This document shows, in pieces, positions 25,762 to 35,339 of a DNA stretch of 64,000 nt. The DNA lies in the NCBI RefSeq assembly GCF_014696105.1, contig NZ_JACJPO010000063.1, positions 1 to 64,000 on the forward strand, read 5' to 3'. Origin of the DNA: Microcoleus sp. FACHB-1515 (GTDB taxonomy: Bacteria > Cyanobacteriota > Cyanobacteriia > Elainellales > Elainellaceae). Below the pieces are notes generated by a model. That model saw only the letters and a list, made by a program, of their open reading frames with translations. It had not been told where the DNA came from and made no database searches. The translations under genes and the position numbers were made by a program. Every line of letters begins with the position of its first letter. Within the stretch, counting starts at the first letter, position 1.

Positions 25762-28700
25762 TTAAAGCGATCGACTCAGAATTTCCCGAATCTCGCCGAG
25801 AAATTCTTGCTCTAGGAACGGCTTGGTGAAGTAGGCGGTTGCGCCGAGCTGTCGGGCGAGCCAGTTGTGTTTGTCGTTGCTGCGCGAAGTGAGCATAACG
25901 ACGGGAATTGTTGCAAGCTGATTGTCTTGGCGGCGATGGCTGAGAAATTCAAAGCCGTTCATGTTCGGCATTTCAATGTCGCAGACGATCAGCTTCACAA
26001 ACGGATTTTTCTGAAGCTGGGCGATCGCTTCTCGTCCATCTCGCGCTTGCAGAACGCGAAAGCCGTTTCGCTCAAGCGATAGGGCGAGCGTGCGCCGCAG
26101 CGTCACGGCATCATCCACAACGAGAATGGTGGGAACCTGTGGCGTAGGAAGGTGAGTTGGTGGCCGTTGCGGAGCTTGGGTCTGCACCTGATTGAAATTG
26201 AGCAGCATCACTGCATCGACGATCGGAACGAGGCTGCCGTCTGCCAAAATCGTGCAGCCATACAGATAGTTCGGTGGCGCGATCGTGCTGCCAAATGGTT
26301 TGATCACCAGTTCTTGCTCGGTGATGAGGCGATCGACTTCGAGGGCGAAAAGCTGCTGATCCTGTCGGAGAATCAGCACGGGCAAAGCCCAATCTGTCGG
26401 AGTCGGAACGCTGACGAAAGCTTTGCTCAGCGGCATTTCTAGCTGTGGGCAGCCATAAGCAAGCAGATCGCCCAGTCGATAGACCGGAAGCATTTGGTCG
26501 TGCCAAGCGAGCAACCGCTCAGCGCCAGACTGTTTCACCTGAGTCGGCTGGGGCGTCAAAATTTCTTCGATGCTGTCAGCCGGAAGCGCCAGCGCAGCAG
26601 AACCAACTAGGCAAACAATCAACTTTGTAATCGTGAGCGTCAGAGGAAGCGCGAGCGTAAACGTGGTGCCCTGACCCGGCACAGAGCGAACCGTTACCGC
26701 GCCCTTCACCGATCGAAGTTGCGAGCGAACAATATCGAGTCCGACGCCACGTCCCGATAGTTCACTGACGCGATCGACAGTGGAAAATCCCGGTTCAAAA
26801 ATAAATTCAAGCAGCTGCTCTGGCTGCATCAGCATCAGTTGTTCGGGTGAAAGCAAGCCGAGTTGCAAAATCCGAACGCGGATGCGATCTAGATTAATTC
26901 CTTGCCCATCATCTCGAATTTCAATAATCGTTTGACTGCCACGATGATAAGCACGAATTTCAATTTGTCCCTGCTCTGATTTACCCTGCTCCAGCCTGCG
27001 ATCGATCGATTCGATGCCGTGATCAAATGCATTTCGCAGCAAATGCAGCAGTGGCGCATGTAGTTTTTCTAAAATTGCTTTTTCAACCAGTACATCTGCC
27101 CCAGTTAGCGTGAGCTGAACTGGCTTTCCGTAGTTGGTTGAAAGGTCGCGCAGCATTCGAGGAAATCGATCGACCACTTCGCTCAACGGCAGCATTCGTG
27201 CCCAAATGATTTCGTCTTGCAACTGGCTGAGGCGATTGCGCTGCTGGTCGAGCAATTGATTCGACTGTCTGGCGAATAAAGTAATGTCATCAATGCTTTC
27301 TTCAAGCTGCACTAGATTTTCTAGAATCTCTTGAAACTGCGGGTGAAGCGCTCCATATCGATCCATTTCTAGCGGATCAAATTCCGCTGTTGTTGCTGAC
27401 GGAATTGCCGGGTAAACGATCGCTGCTGCCTCTGGCATTTTGCTAGTTATCGTTGCAGCATAGCCATAACGCTCTGGAGCAATTAACATCTGATCCGAAA
27501 TTTCTCGCAACTGTCCGACCATTGCTTGAAATCGTTCAAATCGACTCAATAGTTGACGGGAAATTGCCTGTAGCTGATCGTTTTGAAGGGACAACGCATC
27601 GCGATTAATTGCTAGTTCACCGACTAAATTATTCATCTTCTCTAATCGAGACGAATCCACTCGAACGGTAAGATGGCTGGCTGATGCTTGACGCGATCGC
27701 CCCTTTTGCGCTTGACGACTAGAACGCTGAACTGGTTGAAGGGCTGGTAATAATTTATCCTCTTCCAGCAAAGGTAAGGCTGGAGCAACTGATTCAGTCA
27801 AAGAACGATCGACTGATGCTGTTTCGATCGCCTCCGTTACTTCAAGATCAATCAGCGGATGAGAATTAGAAGCAGTTTCAATTTCAGTGACAAAGCTGCT
27901 CTCATCGATTTGAGATGAAACAGCAAAATTTTGAGCTAATTCTGTCTCAGCTTGACTGAATTCTGAAGCCAAATCCAAAGCTGAATCTTCATATTCAATT
28001 TCTGATTCGATCGCTTCAATTTCTGCGTCATCAAATAAGTTTTCTAGCGCGATCGCAGCGGTTAATTCTAATGATCCTGCTGTGAAAGCTTCGATCGATT
28101 CTTCAACCTTTTGTGGTGAGTCATCGACCGACACAGGCTGTTCGATCGCATCTCCAAAAATTTTCTCAAGACCATCAAGCTGTAACAGTGCCGCTTCGAG
28201 ATCTGCACCCTCGACTGCGGTAATAGGCGGATCGTCAATCTCAATCGGTACTGCTTCAATAGCAACCGAAGCAGGTTTTTCACTGGAGCGACGTTTGCTG
28301 AGAACCGCTTGCCGACAAGCTTCAAATTCAACGATCGCTCGCTTCGCAAGTTCTAAAGCATCGGACGAAGTGTCTAAAGCCTGTTCGATCGATTGAGCGA
28401 TCGCGCCAAATTCTGGTAGATTTAACAGCTCAGCAAATCCAGCGAACACTTCAATTTGCGCTCGCAGTTCTCCTGCAATTTCATGATTTTCTGGATTGGC
28501 GACTGCTGCCGCGAGGCGATCGAGTCCTTCAGCAACATCCACCTCAAAAATTGACGCCACCATATCAACGCCCATATCTTCGGAAGTCGGAATATAGGTT
28601 CGCGTTTGCGTCAAGGCATCGCCACAAACCGCCTCAATTTCCTGAAAGACTGGCTCTGCGATCGCGAATGCTTGTTCGACATCAAGATTTCCGGTCGTAA

Positions 28701-29022
28701 TCTGCTCCATCAGCGGCAGACGCAAGCAATCATAAGCCTGAAGCAGATGGCTAACGAGAGCTGAATTAATATCAATGCTATCGCTATAAAGCGCCTTAAA
28801 AATATTCTCCAAACGGTGAGCGATCGCTGCAATTGTTTCTAAGCCAACGCTCGCTGCTCCACCTTTGAGCGAGTGCGCTGACCGCATCAAAACGTGAATT
28901 TGTGCGGTACTGCGCTCGGAATGAAGCGTCAGCAATTCTGCTTCGATCGCCTGTAAAAGCTCAGGCGCTTCTTCCACAAAAAATTGATAGGCTTGGTCGC
29001 GGATGTCAGAATTCATTGCCAT
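25762..29022 (-). CDS. CheA-type hybrid histidine kinase of a Pil/Pix chemosensory system
   Basis: The 1086-residue protein has an N-terminal HPt with RSAHSLKGGAASVGL (phospho-His about 50). A second degenerate helical region and a long acidic linker (about 250-430) follow. A P3 dimerisation domain (about 450-640) precedes the HATPase (LLHLLRNAFDHGIES, DDGQGINLDRI, LSGRGVGLDIVRS), a CheW-like domain (about 830-960) and a C-terminal receiver (ILVVDDAVTLRR, VCDIEMPNMNGFEF, YFTKPF). This is the PilL/PixL-like layout. It is the kinase receiving signals from the MCP (31384-34218) through CheW. It follows the permease gene by 126 bases, the widest gap in the cluster, so a separate promoter is possible. 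Confidence 0.9.
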   Translation of the reverse strand: MAMNSDIRDQAYQFFVEEAPELLQAIEAELLTLHSERSTAQIHVLMRSAHSLKGGAASVGLETIAAIAHRLENIFKALYSDSIDINSALVSHLLQAYDCLRLPLMEQITTGNLDVEQAFAIAEPVFQEIEAVCGDALTQTRTYIPTSEDMGVDMVASIFEVDVAEGLDRLAAAVANPENHEIAGELRAQIEVFAGFAELLNLPEFGAIAQSIEQALDTSSDALELAKRAIVEFEACRQAVLSKRRSSEKPASVAIEAVPIEIDDPPITAVEGADLEAALLQLDGLEKIFGDAIEQPVSVDDSPQKVEESIEAFTAGSLELTAAIALENLFDDAEIEAIESEIEYEDSALDLASEFSQAETELAQNFAVSSQIDESSFVTEIETASNSHPLIDLEVTEAIETASVDRSLTESVAPALPLLEEDKLLPALQPVQRSSRQAQKGRSRQASASHLTVRVDSSRLEKMNNLVGELAINRDALSLQNDQLQAISRQLLSRFERFQAMVGQLREISDQMLIAPERYGYAATITSKMPEAAAIVYPAIPSATTAEFDPLEMDRYGALHPQFQEILENLVQLEESIDDITLFARQSNQLLDQQRNRLSQLQDEIIWARMLPLSEVVDRFPRMLRDLSTNYGKPVQLTLTGADVLVEKAILEKLHAPLLHLLRNAFDHGIESIDRRLEQGKSEQGQIEIRAYHRGSQTIIEIRDDGQGINLDRIRVRILQLGLLSPEQLMLMQPEQLLEFIFEPGFSTVDRVSELSGRGVGLDIVRSQLRSVKGAVTVRSVPGQGTTFTLALPLTLTITKLIVCLVGSAALALPADSIEEILTPQPTQVKQSGAERLLAWHDQMLPVYRLGDLLAYGCPQLEMPLSKAFVSVPTPTDWALPVLILRQDQQLFALEVDRLITEQELVIKPFGSTIAPPNYLYGCTILADGSLVPIVDAVMLLNFNQVQTQAPQRPPTHLPTPQVPTILVVDDAVTLRRTLALSLERNGFRVLQARDGREAIAQLQKNPFVKLIVCDIEMPNMNGFEFLSHRRQDNQLATIPVVMLTSRSNDKHNWLARQLGATAYFTKPFLEQEFLGEIREILSRSL

Positions 29023-29147
29023 CGTTCATCACTCATGCGTTACAGTCGCGATCGAGATTTGCTGCATCAAGAGAATGTCATCGATTTCGAGCGGAGCAGC
29101 GATCGAACTCAAAATACAAACGAAGCGTAGGCTAACTATTCATGACG

Positions 29148-30557
29148 CTAATCGCTGAGTTGTCCTTCGGCTACATCATCACGCTCAATGTTCTTAATGA
29201 TTTGAGCGCGATGACTTAGCGTTGAGAACAGCCAACCTCCAGCCGCAAGGTAGAGCAAGAAGAAATAGGGAAAGATATTGAAGGGGAAGGATGGAACCGG
29301 GTAGAAGCTGCCTGCAACTGGAATTAACATAAAGAATCCAGCCAGAATGGAGATGATTAAATGGTGCGATCGAAGTTCTCCACGCTGCGATAGATAAACG
29401 GGAGCCGCGATCGAAACGAGCAGATAAGCAGTCAAAAATCCATAAGTTGAAATGGTTCCCAAGTAGCCATAAATTTCGGTGGGCGCCATGCCAAATAGCA
29501 GCATTGAACCCGGAATCAAAAATGCCAGCAGCGCACTGATCGAAACCGCAATATGAGGAGTTCGATTGCGTGTATGAGCGACGCCGAGCGGCGTAGGAAA
29601 GAAGCTGTGTCGAGCTAGCGCATAAGCAATTCTGGAGGCCGCATTGATGCTCGCAAGACAGCAGCTAAAGCAGCTAAAAGCAATGCCAACCGTTAAGCCG
29701 ACGCCTAATAGATCCGCTCGAACTAAGTCAGCCAAAACATTGATGGGAGAAGCTGCTTCATTCAAGGGTGTTTCGTTACTGCGAAAGCCCAGTACTTCAG
29801 AGTAGGACAAGAGCATAAAGAAAAGGCCAATTAAGAGTGCGCTCCAAACCAGAGAGCGCGGGATCGATCGCGTTGGCGATTTAGCTTCATCCCCTAAAGT
29901 TGCTGCACTTTCAAAACCAACAAAGCTGAAGATGGCGATTACCATTCCCAAACTGATACCGCCTGGCGTTGTGCCAGCCAGCGTCAACTGCTCAACATCT
30001 GGGCGAAAACCATGATGTCCTAAAATCAAAAACGCCAGCAGCAAAATAAAGCTCATTGCCACAACTTCGATGATGATCATGAGCATCGCCGCAAGTTGAA
30101 TGTCGGTATAGGCGTAGTACCAGGCAAAGCCGACGCAGAGCACACACAATAAGAGCGAAGGAACCTGAAGTCCAAACTCAGTTAGCACAATACCAGCATA
30201 TTCTGCAAAGCCCACTGAAACCGCCGCTGCAACCAGCAGGTAGGCAAGCGTCAGTGCCCAACCGCAAACGATTCCCACTGTTGAACCTAATCCTTTCGCA
30301 ACGTAAAGATAGAGTGCGCCAGCAGAAGCAGAACGACGTGCAAACTGATTGATGTTGAGGCTAACTAGCACAAGTCCGATCGTGGCAAGTGTAAATGCTA
30401 ACCACGCACCGTTACCCGCACTTGCAAACACTAAAGGAATATTCAATGCAATGCCGATCGAAGGTGCAGCCAGTGAAACAGACTGACTCAAAACATCCGC
30501 AAACGACAAACAGTTTGGACGCAAGCTTGCAGATTTTTTTGTAGGATAGGTTGCCAT
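29148..30557 (-). CDS. APC-superfamily amino-acid/amine permease
   Basis: The 469-residue transporter has 12 predicted membrane segments. The N-terminal part (LSFADVLSQSVSLAAPSIGIALNIPLVFASAGNGAW) is the APC signature region, with a Gly-rich unwound helix 1. GFAEYAGIVL and FSFVGFESAATLGDEAKSP (helix 6 region, the FxGFE motif of APC amino-acid permeases) follow. The substrate is not deducible: amino acid, amine or polyamine. The gene lies inside a chemosensory cluster, 56 bases after the stand-alone sensor gene and 126 before cheA, all on the same strand. Confidence 0.85.
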   Translation of the reverse strand: MATYPTKKSASLRPNCLSFADVLSQSVSLAAPSIGIALNIPLVFASAGNGAWLAFTLATIGLVLVSLNINQFARRSASAGALYLYVAKGLGSTVGIVCGWALTLAYLLVAAAVSVGFAEYAGIVLTEFGLQVPSLLLCVLCVGFAWYYAYTDIQLAAMLMIIIEVVAMSFILLLAFLILGHHGFRPDVEQLTLAGTTPGGISLGMVIAIFSFVGFESAATLGDEAKSPTRSIPRSLVWSALLIGLFFMLLSYSEVLGFRSNETPLNEAASPINVLADLVRADLLGVGLTVGIAFSCFSCCLASINAASRIAYALARHSFFPTPLGVAHTRNRTPHIAVSISALLAFLIPGSMLLFGMAPTEIYGYLGTISTYGFLTAYLLVSIAAPVYLSQRGELRSHHLIISILAGFFMLIPVAGSFYPVPSFPFNIFPYFFLLYLAAGGWLFSTLSHRAQIIKNIERDDVAEGQLSD

Positions 30558-30612
30558 GTTTTCCTAATAATGAACGTTCTACAATCACGGCGGCATCCTG
30601 ATTTTGTGGTGT

Positions 30613-31344
30613 TTAACTACCCGTGAAAACCGCTTTTTTATCAAAGGCGGCTGCGGCAATTCTGCCGTATGCAGAAATCCACTTGAACAAATTTGCTGTA
30701 TCGCGCGGAATGCTAACTTTGGCAAACAAGATGATGGCAAACAAATTGCCAGAAGGCAGCATTCCACCAAAACCCAAAATCGATCGAATTCCATAGGGAA
30801 TCACGAAATCTTTTTGTGCAGGGATGTAAGCACTTCCTAATGCTTCAGGAATGTAGAACACGTTGAACGTTGTTCTTTCCAGATCAACCAGCACTTCAGG
30901 AGTTGGTTCCAAAACGGTGCTGATCTCTAGGCCAAACTGTTGAATGAGTTGCGAGATCATCGGGGCGCGATCGATAAAGTCTTTGTCGATCAGCGGAATT
31001 GCTTTGTGACCGCTTGATTCATGCCTGGAGTTCCAGTGTGGTTCGTCGCCTGCGGTTGCCAACAGCGTCAGGCATTTTGTTCCAAGAGGAATCGATCGAC
31101 CGCCGATGAGATCGCGAGCATACTCTTGAAGATCACCATTGAGATCTCGATAGGAATAAGTTCTGAAAAACCGCACCAAAGCGCAAGCAGGTTCACCCGT
31201 TTCTGGGTTAACAAGCTGCTCATAAAGATAGCGAACCATGCGATTTGCGACCTCTTCCATACTCTGGGCGTTGGCATCCATGTTGCGAAGAGCGATCGCG
31301 CAACTTTGCATCTGGCTGTTCGAGAATGACGTTAAATCGTACAT
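30613..31344 (-). CDS. Stand-alone GAF-like cyanobacterial sensor domain protein
   Basis: From ATG 31344 (MYDLTSFSNSQMQSC), with AAGGAA 3-8 bases upstream, the protein has 243 residues; a frame extending to 31371 is unlikely. Features: SMEEVANRMVRYLYEQL, TGEPACALVRFFRTYSY, TLLATAGDEPHWNSRHESSGHKAIPL and GFGGMLPSGNLFAIILFAK. I recognise this domain from the N-termini of cyanobacterial signalling proteins, where it precedes kinase or receiver parts; here nothing follows it. A ligand-binding GAF-like fold is inferred. It sits 39 bases after the MCP gene and 56 before the permease gene. Confidence 0.7.
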   Translation of the reverse strand: MYDLTSFSNSQMQSCAIALRNMDANAQSMEEVANRMVRYLYEQLVNPETGEPACALVRFFRTYSYRDLNGDLQEYARDLIGGRSIPLGTKCLTLLATAGDEPHWNSRHESSGHKAIPLIDKDFIDRAPMISQLIQQFGLEISTVLEPTPEVLVDLERTTFNVFYIPEALGSAYIPAQKDFVIPYGIRSILGFGGMLPSGNLFAIILFAKVSIPRDTANLFKWISAYGRIAAAAFDKKAVFTGS

Positions 31345-31383
31345 GGGTTCCTTGTTCAATTGACACGACACGGTTTGGTCTAA

Positions 31384-34218
31384 CTAGCTCACCTTGAACT
31401 GGTTGACGCTTTTTTGCAGCGTTTGAGCGACCTGTTGAAGCTGCTCAAAGGCCGATGACACCTGACTGGTTTCAGTCGAAGTTTTCTCAGCGATCGCTGC
31501 CACATCTTTCATCGTTTGCGTCACCACCTCAGAAGCTTGAGACTGCATAACGGTGGACTGCGCGATCGCTTCGACCAGCTTGCTAATTTGAGCGCTGACG
31601 GCAGTGATGTTGTTCAAACTTTGGCGAGTTTCATCGACCAGTTTGGTTCCGGTAACAACCTGCTCGATCCCCGCTTCCATGGCGGCCACCACTTCATTCG
31701 TTTCAGACTGAATGCTGGAAATCAAGCTGCGAATTTCCTCGGTTGCCTCGGCAGACTGTCGCGCCAAGCCGCGCACTTCGTTGGCAACAACAGCAAAGCC
31801 TCGGCCTTCTTCACCCGCACGAGACGCTTCGATCGAAGCGTTCAGCGCCAGCATGTTCGTTTGGGCAGCAAAAGCACTAATCAGCTCAACGACCTTCGAG
31901 ATCTTCTGAGAAGATTCGCCGAGGTGTTTCACTTTCTTTGCGGTGTCGGCAACCGTTGCTCGAATGCCCTGAATGCCAACAACGGTGCGGTTCATCGTTT
32001 CGTCACCGACTTCGACCGTTTGGGCGGCTTGCTGAACGGCCATTTCTGCCTCAGCCGCGCTGTGGGCGACGGTTTGCACGGCTTCGGCCATCTCCTGCAC
32101 CAGGCTGAGCGCGATCGAAATTGATTTTGCCTGCTCCAGCGCTTCAGCCGACAGCGTTTGAATCGAAGCTTCGTTGGTGTAAGTCGTTGTTGCGACCTGG
32201 TTGGCCGCATCTTGCACCTGCAACACAATCTGCCGCAGATTATCGACCGTCACGTTGTAGGAGTCCGCGATCGTTCCAATTTCATCCGCCGTCACTTTGG
32301 CGCGAGTCGTCAGGTCGCCTCGGCTAATCGGATCGACTTCCTGAAGCAGCTCTAGCGCTCGCATTTGCAGCCCTTCTTTGATTTGCCGCTGCTCTTCGGC
32401 CAGATTCGTAGTTTGCTCCAGCAGTTCAACCCGATAGATCGTCAAGGCCAGTTCACTGCCGAGCCGCTTGAGCAGGTTGATTTCAACTTCTTCCCACTGG
32501 TGCGGCTTTGAGCAGGAATGTCCAATCAGCAGACCATAGAGGCGATCGCTCCCTACGATCGGCACAACCAGATTCGCCTTGACTTGCAGGCGCTCCATAA
32601 GCTGCATGTAGTCTGGATTCCATTCAGCCTCAGCGCTATCAGGCGTCGCAACCACTCGTCCCTGACGATAGGCTTCCCGCAGTTCGGTGGGAATGCAAGA
32701 ATCCTTCACGCCTTCTTCTAATGCGCTCGGCCAGCCTGCTGCTGCTGATTCGGCCACGATGCCGTGACCTGAATCGCCCTCAAAGCGGTAGATAACGACG
32801 CGATCGAGGTTGAGCAGCGTGCGTGCGCCTTCAACGGCCTGATTAAAAATTTCTTGCAGTTCTGCTCGACCGAGAACTCCCGATCCTTTTGCTGTCGTCA
32901 GCAGGCGTTCCTGTGCGGCTTCAAAGGTTTGGGCAGCCAGCAGCGTTTGAAGCTGCGCGGCCATGTTGTTGATGTTGGTTCCCAAAGCGGAAATTTCGTC
33001 TCGTCCACCAACTTCGAGGCGAGCATCGAGATCGCCTTCTCCAATTTTCTTGACTGCCTCGGCTGCATCCAAAATTGGGTAGGTGGCGCGATCAGCCAAA
33101 TACGTTGCCAGCGCAGAAACGACCATTGCAGTGAGGCCAAGTCCCAAAACGAGCGCTAGCAAAAGCTGACGTTGGGCAGCCGAAGCGATGGCGCTATCTT
33201 CTGCAACCAAAATGCCCCAATCGAGATCGGGTAGCTGCGCCGTTTCTTTCAGCGGTGCGTAGCTCAGCAAATATTCTTCGTTGTCGATCGCGTTTCGGCT
33301 GCGGGTTGCTTCGGCGCGATCGGCCTCAGCAAGCTGCGTAAAAGTCGGAAAGAATTTGTTCAACGGCTGCTCAATTTCTTCGGCATTGGAAGAAACAAAG
33401 ATTTCTCCTTCGTCATCAGCAATGTAGTAGTTGGTCTTTTGATCTTCGCCGACTAACTCAGCACGAGCCTTAATGCTCGCCTGAATTCGATCGCTGATGT
33501 AGCTTGTTGAGGTGCGCGTGCGGATGACATAGAGAAGTTCACCACTTTGGCGATCGAAAACAGGTGCAGCAGCCAGAAATGACAAATCATTGGTGGCTTT
33601 TGAACGGCGCACCGGAGCGATCGCGGGCTGCTTGGTTTGAATGACTGCTTGAAAGTAGTCAATGTCGTTGAAGTTGGGAAAAGTTGCTGCTTGATCGGGC
33701 GATCGCGCCTCCACCAAAGCATCTCCCGTCTTTGCATTGATAACAACAATACTGTTAACGCCCTGCGTGAGAAACTGCTCAAAATATTGCTGCTGCTGCT
33801 GAGTAGAAGTCTCATTCCGCAACTGAGCATCTGTGAGAAACGGAGTTTGCGCTAAAGCTTGAACCGTCTGATATCGTTCTGCCGCAATTCCCGCAACATC
33901 CTGGCTGACGGCGATCGCTCGTGCTTTTTGCTCTCGACGCACGTTGGCTTCGAGGGCACGAATCGCAAAATATTCTGAGGCTCCAGTCACGACTAGCACG
34001 GGAACTACGCCCAGAGCGATCGCCAGGACGGTTGCCTTGCGGCGAATGCTGATACTTTGCCACCAGCGCAGCAGTTTCAGGTGCGGAGCCTGCGAGTGTC
34101 TTGATCCAGAAGAAGCAGGTTGTGCAGGCGAGGAGGCCGTCCAGTTCGACGCATCGCTGATTTCCTCAAATTCAGGATAGACGTTGGAGGCAGTAGGCTT
34201 AGAAGGAACTTGAGTCAT
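31384..34218 (-). CDS. Methyl-accepting chemotaxis protein (PilJ/PixJ-like)
   Basis: This 944-residue membrane receptor begins with a cytosolic N-terminus (1-55) and a TM helix ([25 protein letters not shown]). A large periplasmic double-Cache-like domain (about 90-345) and a second TM (about 350-375) follow. HAMP ([28 protein letters not shown]), a GAF domain (about 430-610), a second HAMP-like region and the signalling tip ([27 protein letters not shown]) complete it. Cache domains sense small ligands such as amino acids. The GAF position equivalent to the bilin-binding Cys of PixJ-type photoreceptors is Asp ([21 protein letters not shown]), so canonical bilin attachment looks absent. The 944-residue length suits PilJ/PixJ. 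Confidence 0.92.
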   Translation of the reverse strand: MTQVPSKPTASNVYPEFEEISDASNWTASSPAQPASSGSRHSQAPHLKLLRWWQSISIRRKATVLAIALGVVPVLVVTGASEYFAIRALEANVRREQKARAIAVSQDVAGIAAERYQTVQALAQTPFLTDAQLRNETSTQQQQQYFEQFLTQGVNSIVVINAKTGDALVEARSPDQAATFPNFNDIDYFQAVIQTKQPAIAPVRRSKATNDLSFLAAAPVFDRQSGELLYVIRTRTSTSYISDRIQASIKARAELVGEDQKTNYYIADDEGEIFVSSNAEEIEQPLNKFFPTFTQLAEADRAEATRSRNAIDNEEYLLSYAPLKETAQLPDLDWGILVAEDSAIASAAQRQLLLALVLGLGLTAMVVSALATYLADRATYPILDAAEAVKKIGEGDLDARLEVGGRDEISALGTNINNMAAQLQTLLAAQTFEAAQERLLTTAKGSGVLGRAELQEIFNQAVEGARTLLNLDRVVIYRFEGDSGHGIVAESAAAGWPSALEEGVKDSCIPTELREAYRQGRVVATPDSAEAEWNPDYMQLMERLQVKANLVVPIVGSDRLYGLLIGHSCSKPHQWEEVEINLLKRLGSELALTIYRVELLEQTTNLAEEQRQIKEGLQMRALELLQEVDPISRGDLTTRAKVTADEIGTIADSYNVTVDNLRQIVLQVQDAANQVATTTYTNEASIQTLSAEALEQAKSISIALSLVQEMAEAVQTVAHSAAEAEMAVQQAAQTVEVGDETMNRTVVGIQGIRATVADTAKKVKHLGESSQKISKVVELISAFAAQTNMLALNASIEASRAGEEGRGFAVVANEVRGLARQSAEATEEIRSLISSIQSETNEVVAAMEAGIEQVVTGTKLVDETRQSLNNITAVSAQISKLVEAIAQSTVMQSQASEVVTQTMKDVAAIAEKTSTETSQVSSAFEQLQQVAQTLQKSVNQFKVS

Positions 34219-34374
34219 GAGTTGAACTCCGTCATCAACAGTAATAGATTGCTGCTCGGAAAAAGCTGAATGGGGAAATAGCGGGTCAGTTTTCGATTTT
34301 CGATCGCGGTTTAATCTGATGAGAAAAATTGCAATCTTTCCCTGTTAAAAAATCAATGAGCGTGATGGAAACAA

Positions 34375-34929
34375 TTAGGCTGGCATGGCTGCAATCACCG
34401 CTGCTCCATCCAGAACGGCCAAAGCTTCACCGTTTGGTTTGCACCAGTAGCCTTGAATTAATGAAGCCAGTTTGCTTGTCACAGCCGTGAAAGGCTGAAT
34501 TTGATTAGGATCGCACCATTCAATTTCTTCAATTTTGCTAACGACTAGCCCCAGCGTTTTTGGTTTTGCATCTTCAGCCATTTGCAAAACAGCAACCGAA
34601 TGAATTGACGTATGCGATTGTTGATACCAGGGAGTCAAACCGCCTAAGTGTCCAACATCGAGCATCCAAAGAATTTCGCCGCGCCAGTTGTAAATACCCA
34701 TCACCCAACTGGGCAAATGGGGAATTGGCACGATTTGATGCGTTTCGATCGTCAAAACTTCTGCAAGCTGATGAACAGGCAGCAGCACGGTTGTTCCTGC
34801 CACAAGCTGTAGTCGCAAAAACTGTTCACTGCTGCCTGATTCTTCGATCGCAACTTCAATAGGTGCGGAGGTTGAATCAATAACGGAGACATCAGACATG
34901 AAGATATCGGACACGGATACATCAGCCAT
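34375..34929 (-). CDS. CheW-like adaptor (PilI/PixI)
   Basis: The 184-residue protein has a CheW domain in residues 30-175. It contains FLRLQLVAGTTVLLPVHQLAEVLTI, the PIPHLPSWVMGIYNWRGEILWMLD region (the VxGxxNxRGxxxxxxD CheW signature) and LGLVVSKIEEIEWC. CheW couples the receptor to the CheA kinase. The first 25 residues (MADVSVSDIFMSDVSVIDS) are an unconserved extension. It sits 13 bases downstream of the CheY gene and 157 before the MCP gene. Confidence 0.9.
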   Translation of the reverse strand: MADVSVSDIFMSDVSVIDSTSAPIEVAIEESGSSEQFLRLQLVAGTTVLLPVHQLAEVLTIETHQIVPIPHLPSWVMGIYNWRGEILWMLDVGHLGGLTPWYQQSHTSIHSVAVLQMAEDAKPKTLGLVVSKIEEIEWCDPNQIQPFTAVTSKLASLIQGYWCKPNGEALAVLDGAAVIAAMPA

Positions 34930-34941
34930 AGTTGCTTCAAA

Positions 34942-35307
34942 CTAATTTTGAATGAGCTGTTTCACAGTGCGAACAAATTGTTCTTGATCGATCGGCTTTG
35001 GCAAATAGGCATCTGCGCCTTGCTTCATGCCCCAAAATTTATCCATCTCGCCTCCCTTGGTCGAACAAATCACAACTGGAATGTTGCTAGTGTCGGCTTC
35101 AGCCTTCAGCTTGCGGCAAACTTCAAATCCACTACAGCCCGGAAGGACAACATCCAAAACAACTGCATCTGGCTTTTGAGTTGTAGCAGTGGCGATCGCT
35201 TCTTCACCGCTTTGGGCAACCAAAACGTTCAGGCCACCCTGCTGCAAACAGTGAATTAAAATCTGCATATCGGTCATTGAATCTTCAACTACTAGCACGG
35301 TGCTCAT
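34942..35307 (-). CDS. CheY-like response regulator (PilH/PixH)
   Basis: Starting at ATG 35307 (MSTVLVVEDSMTDMQIL) with the ribosome-binding site AGGAGG 7 bases upstream, the protein has 121 residues; a GTG 21 bases upstream lies inside the ribosome-binding region and is rejected. It has one receiver domain: DAVVLDVVLPGCSGFEVC (phospho-Asp about 54), ICSTKGG and AYLPKPID. It is the diffusible output regulator; with the kinase CheA it forms the phosphorelay. It lies 32 bases downstream of the PatA-like gene and 12 before the CheW gene. Confidence 0.92.
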   Translation of the reverse strand: MSTVLVVEDSMTDMQILIHCLQQGGLNVLVAQSGEEAIATATTQKPDAVVLDVVLPGCSGFEVCRKLKAEADTSNIPVVICSTKGGEMDKFWGMKQGADAYLPKPIDQEQFVRTVKQLIQN

Positions 35308-35339
35308 GTCATTTCCTCCTAGAAACACAAATCAAACTA

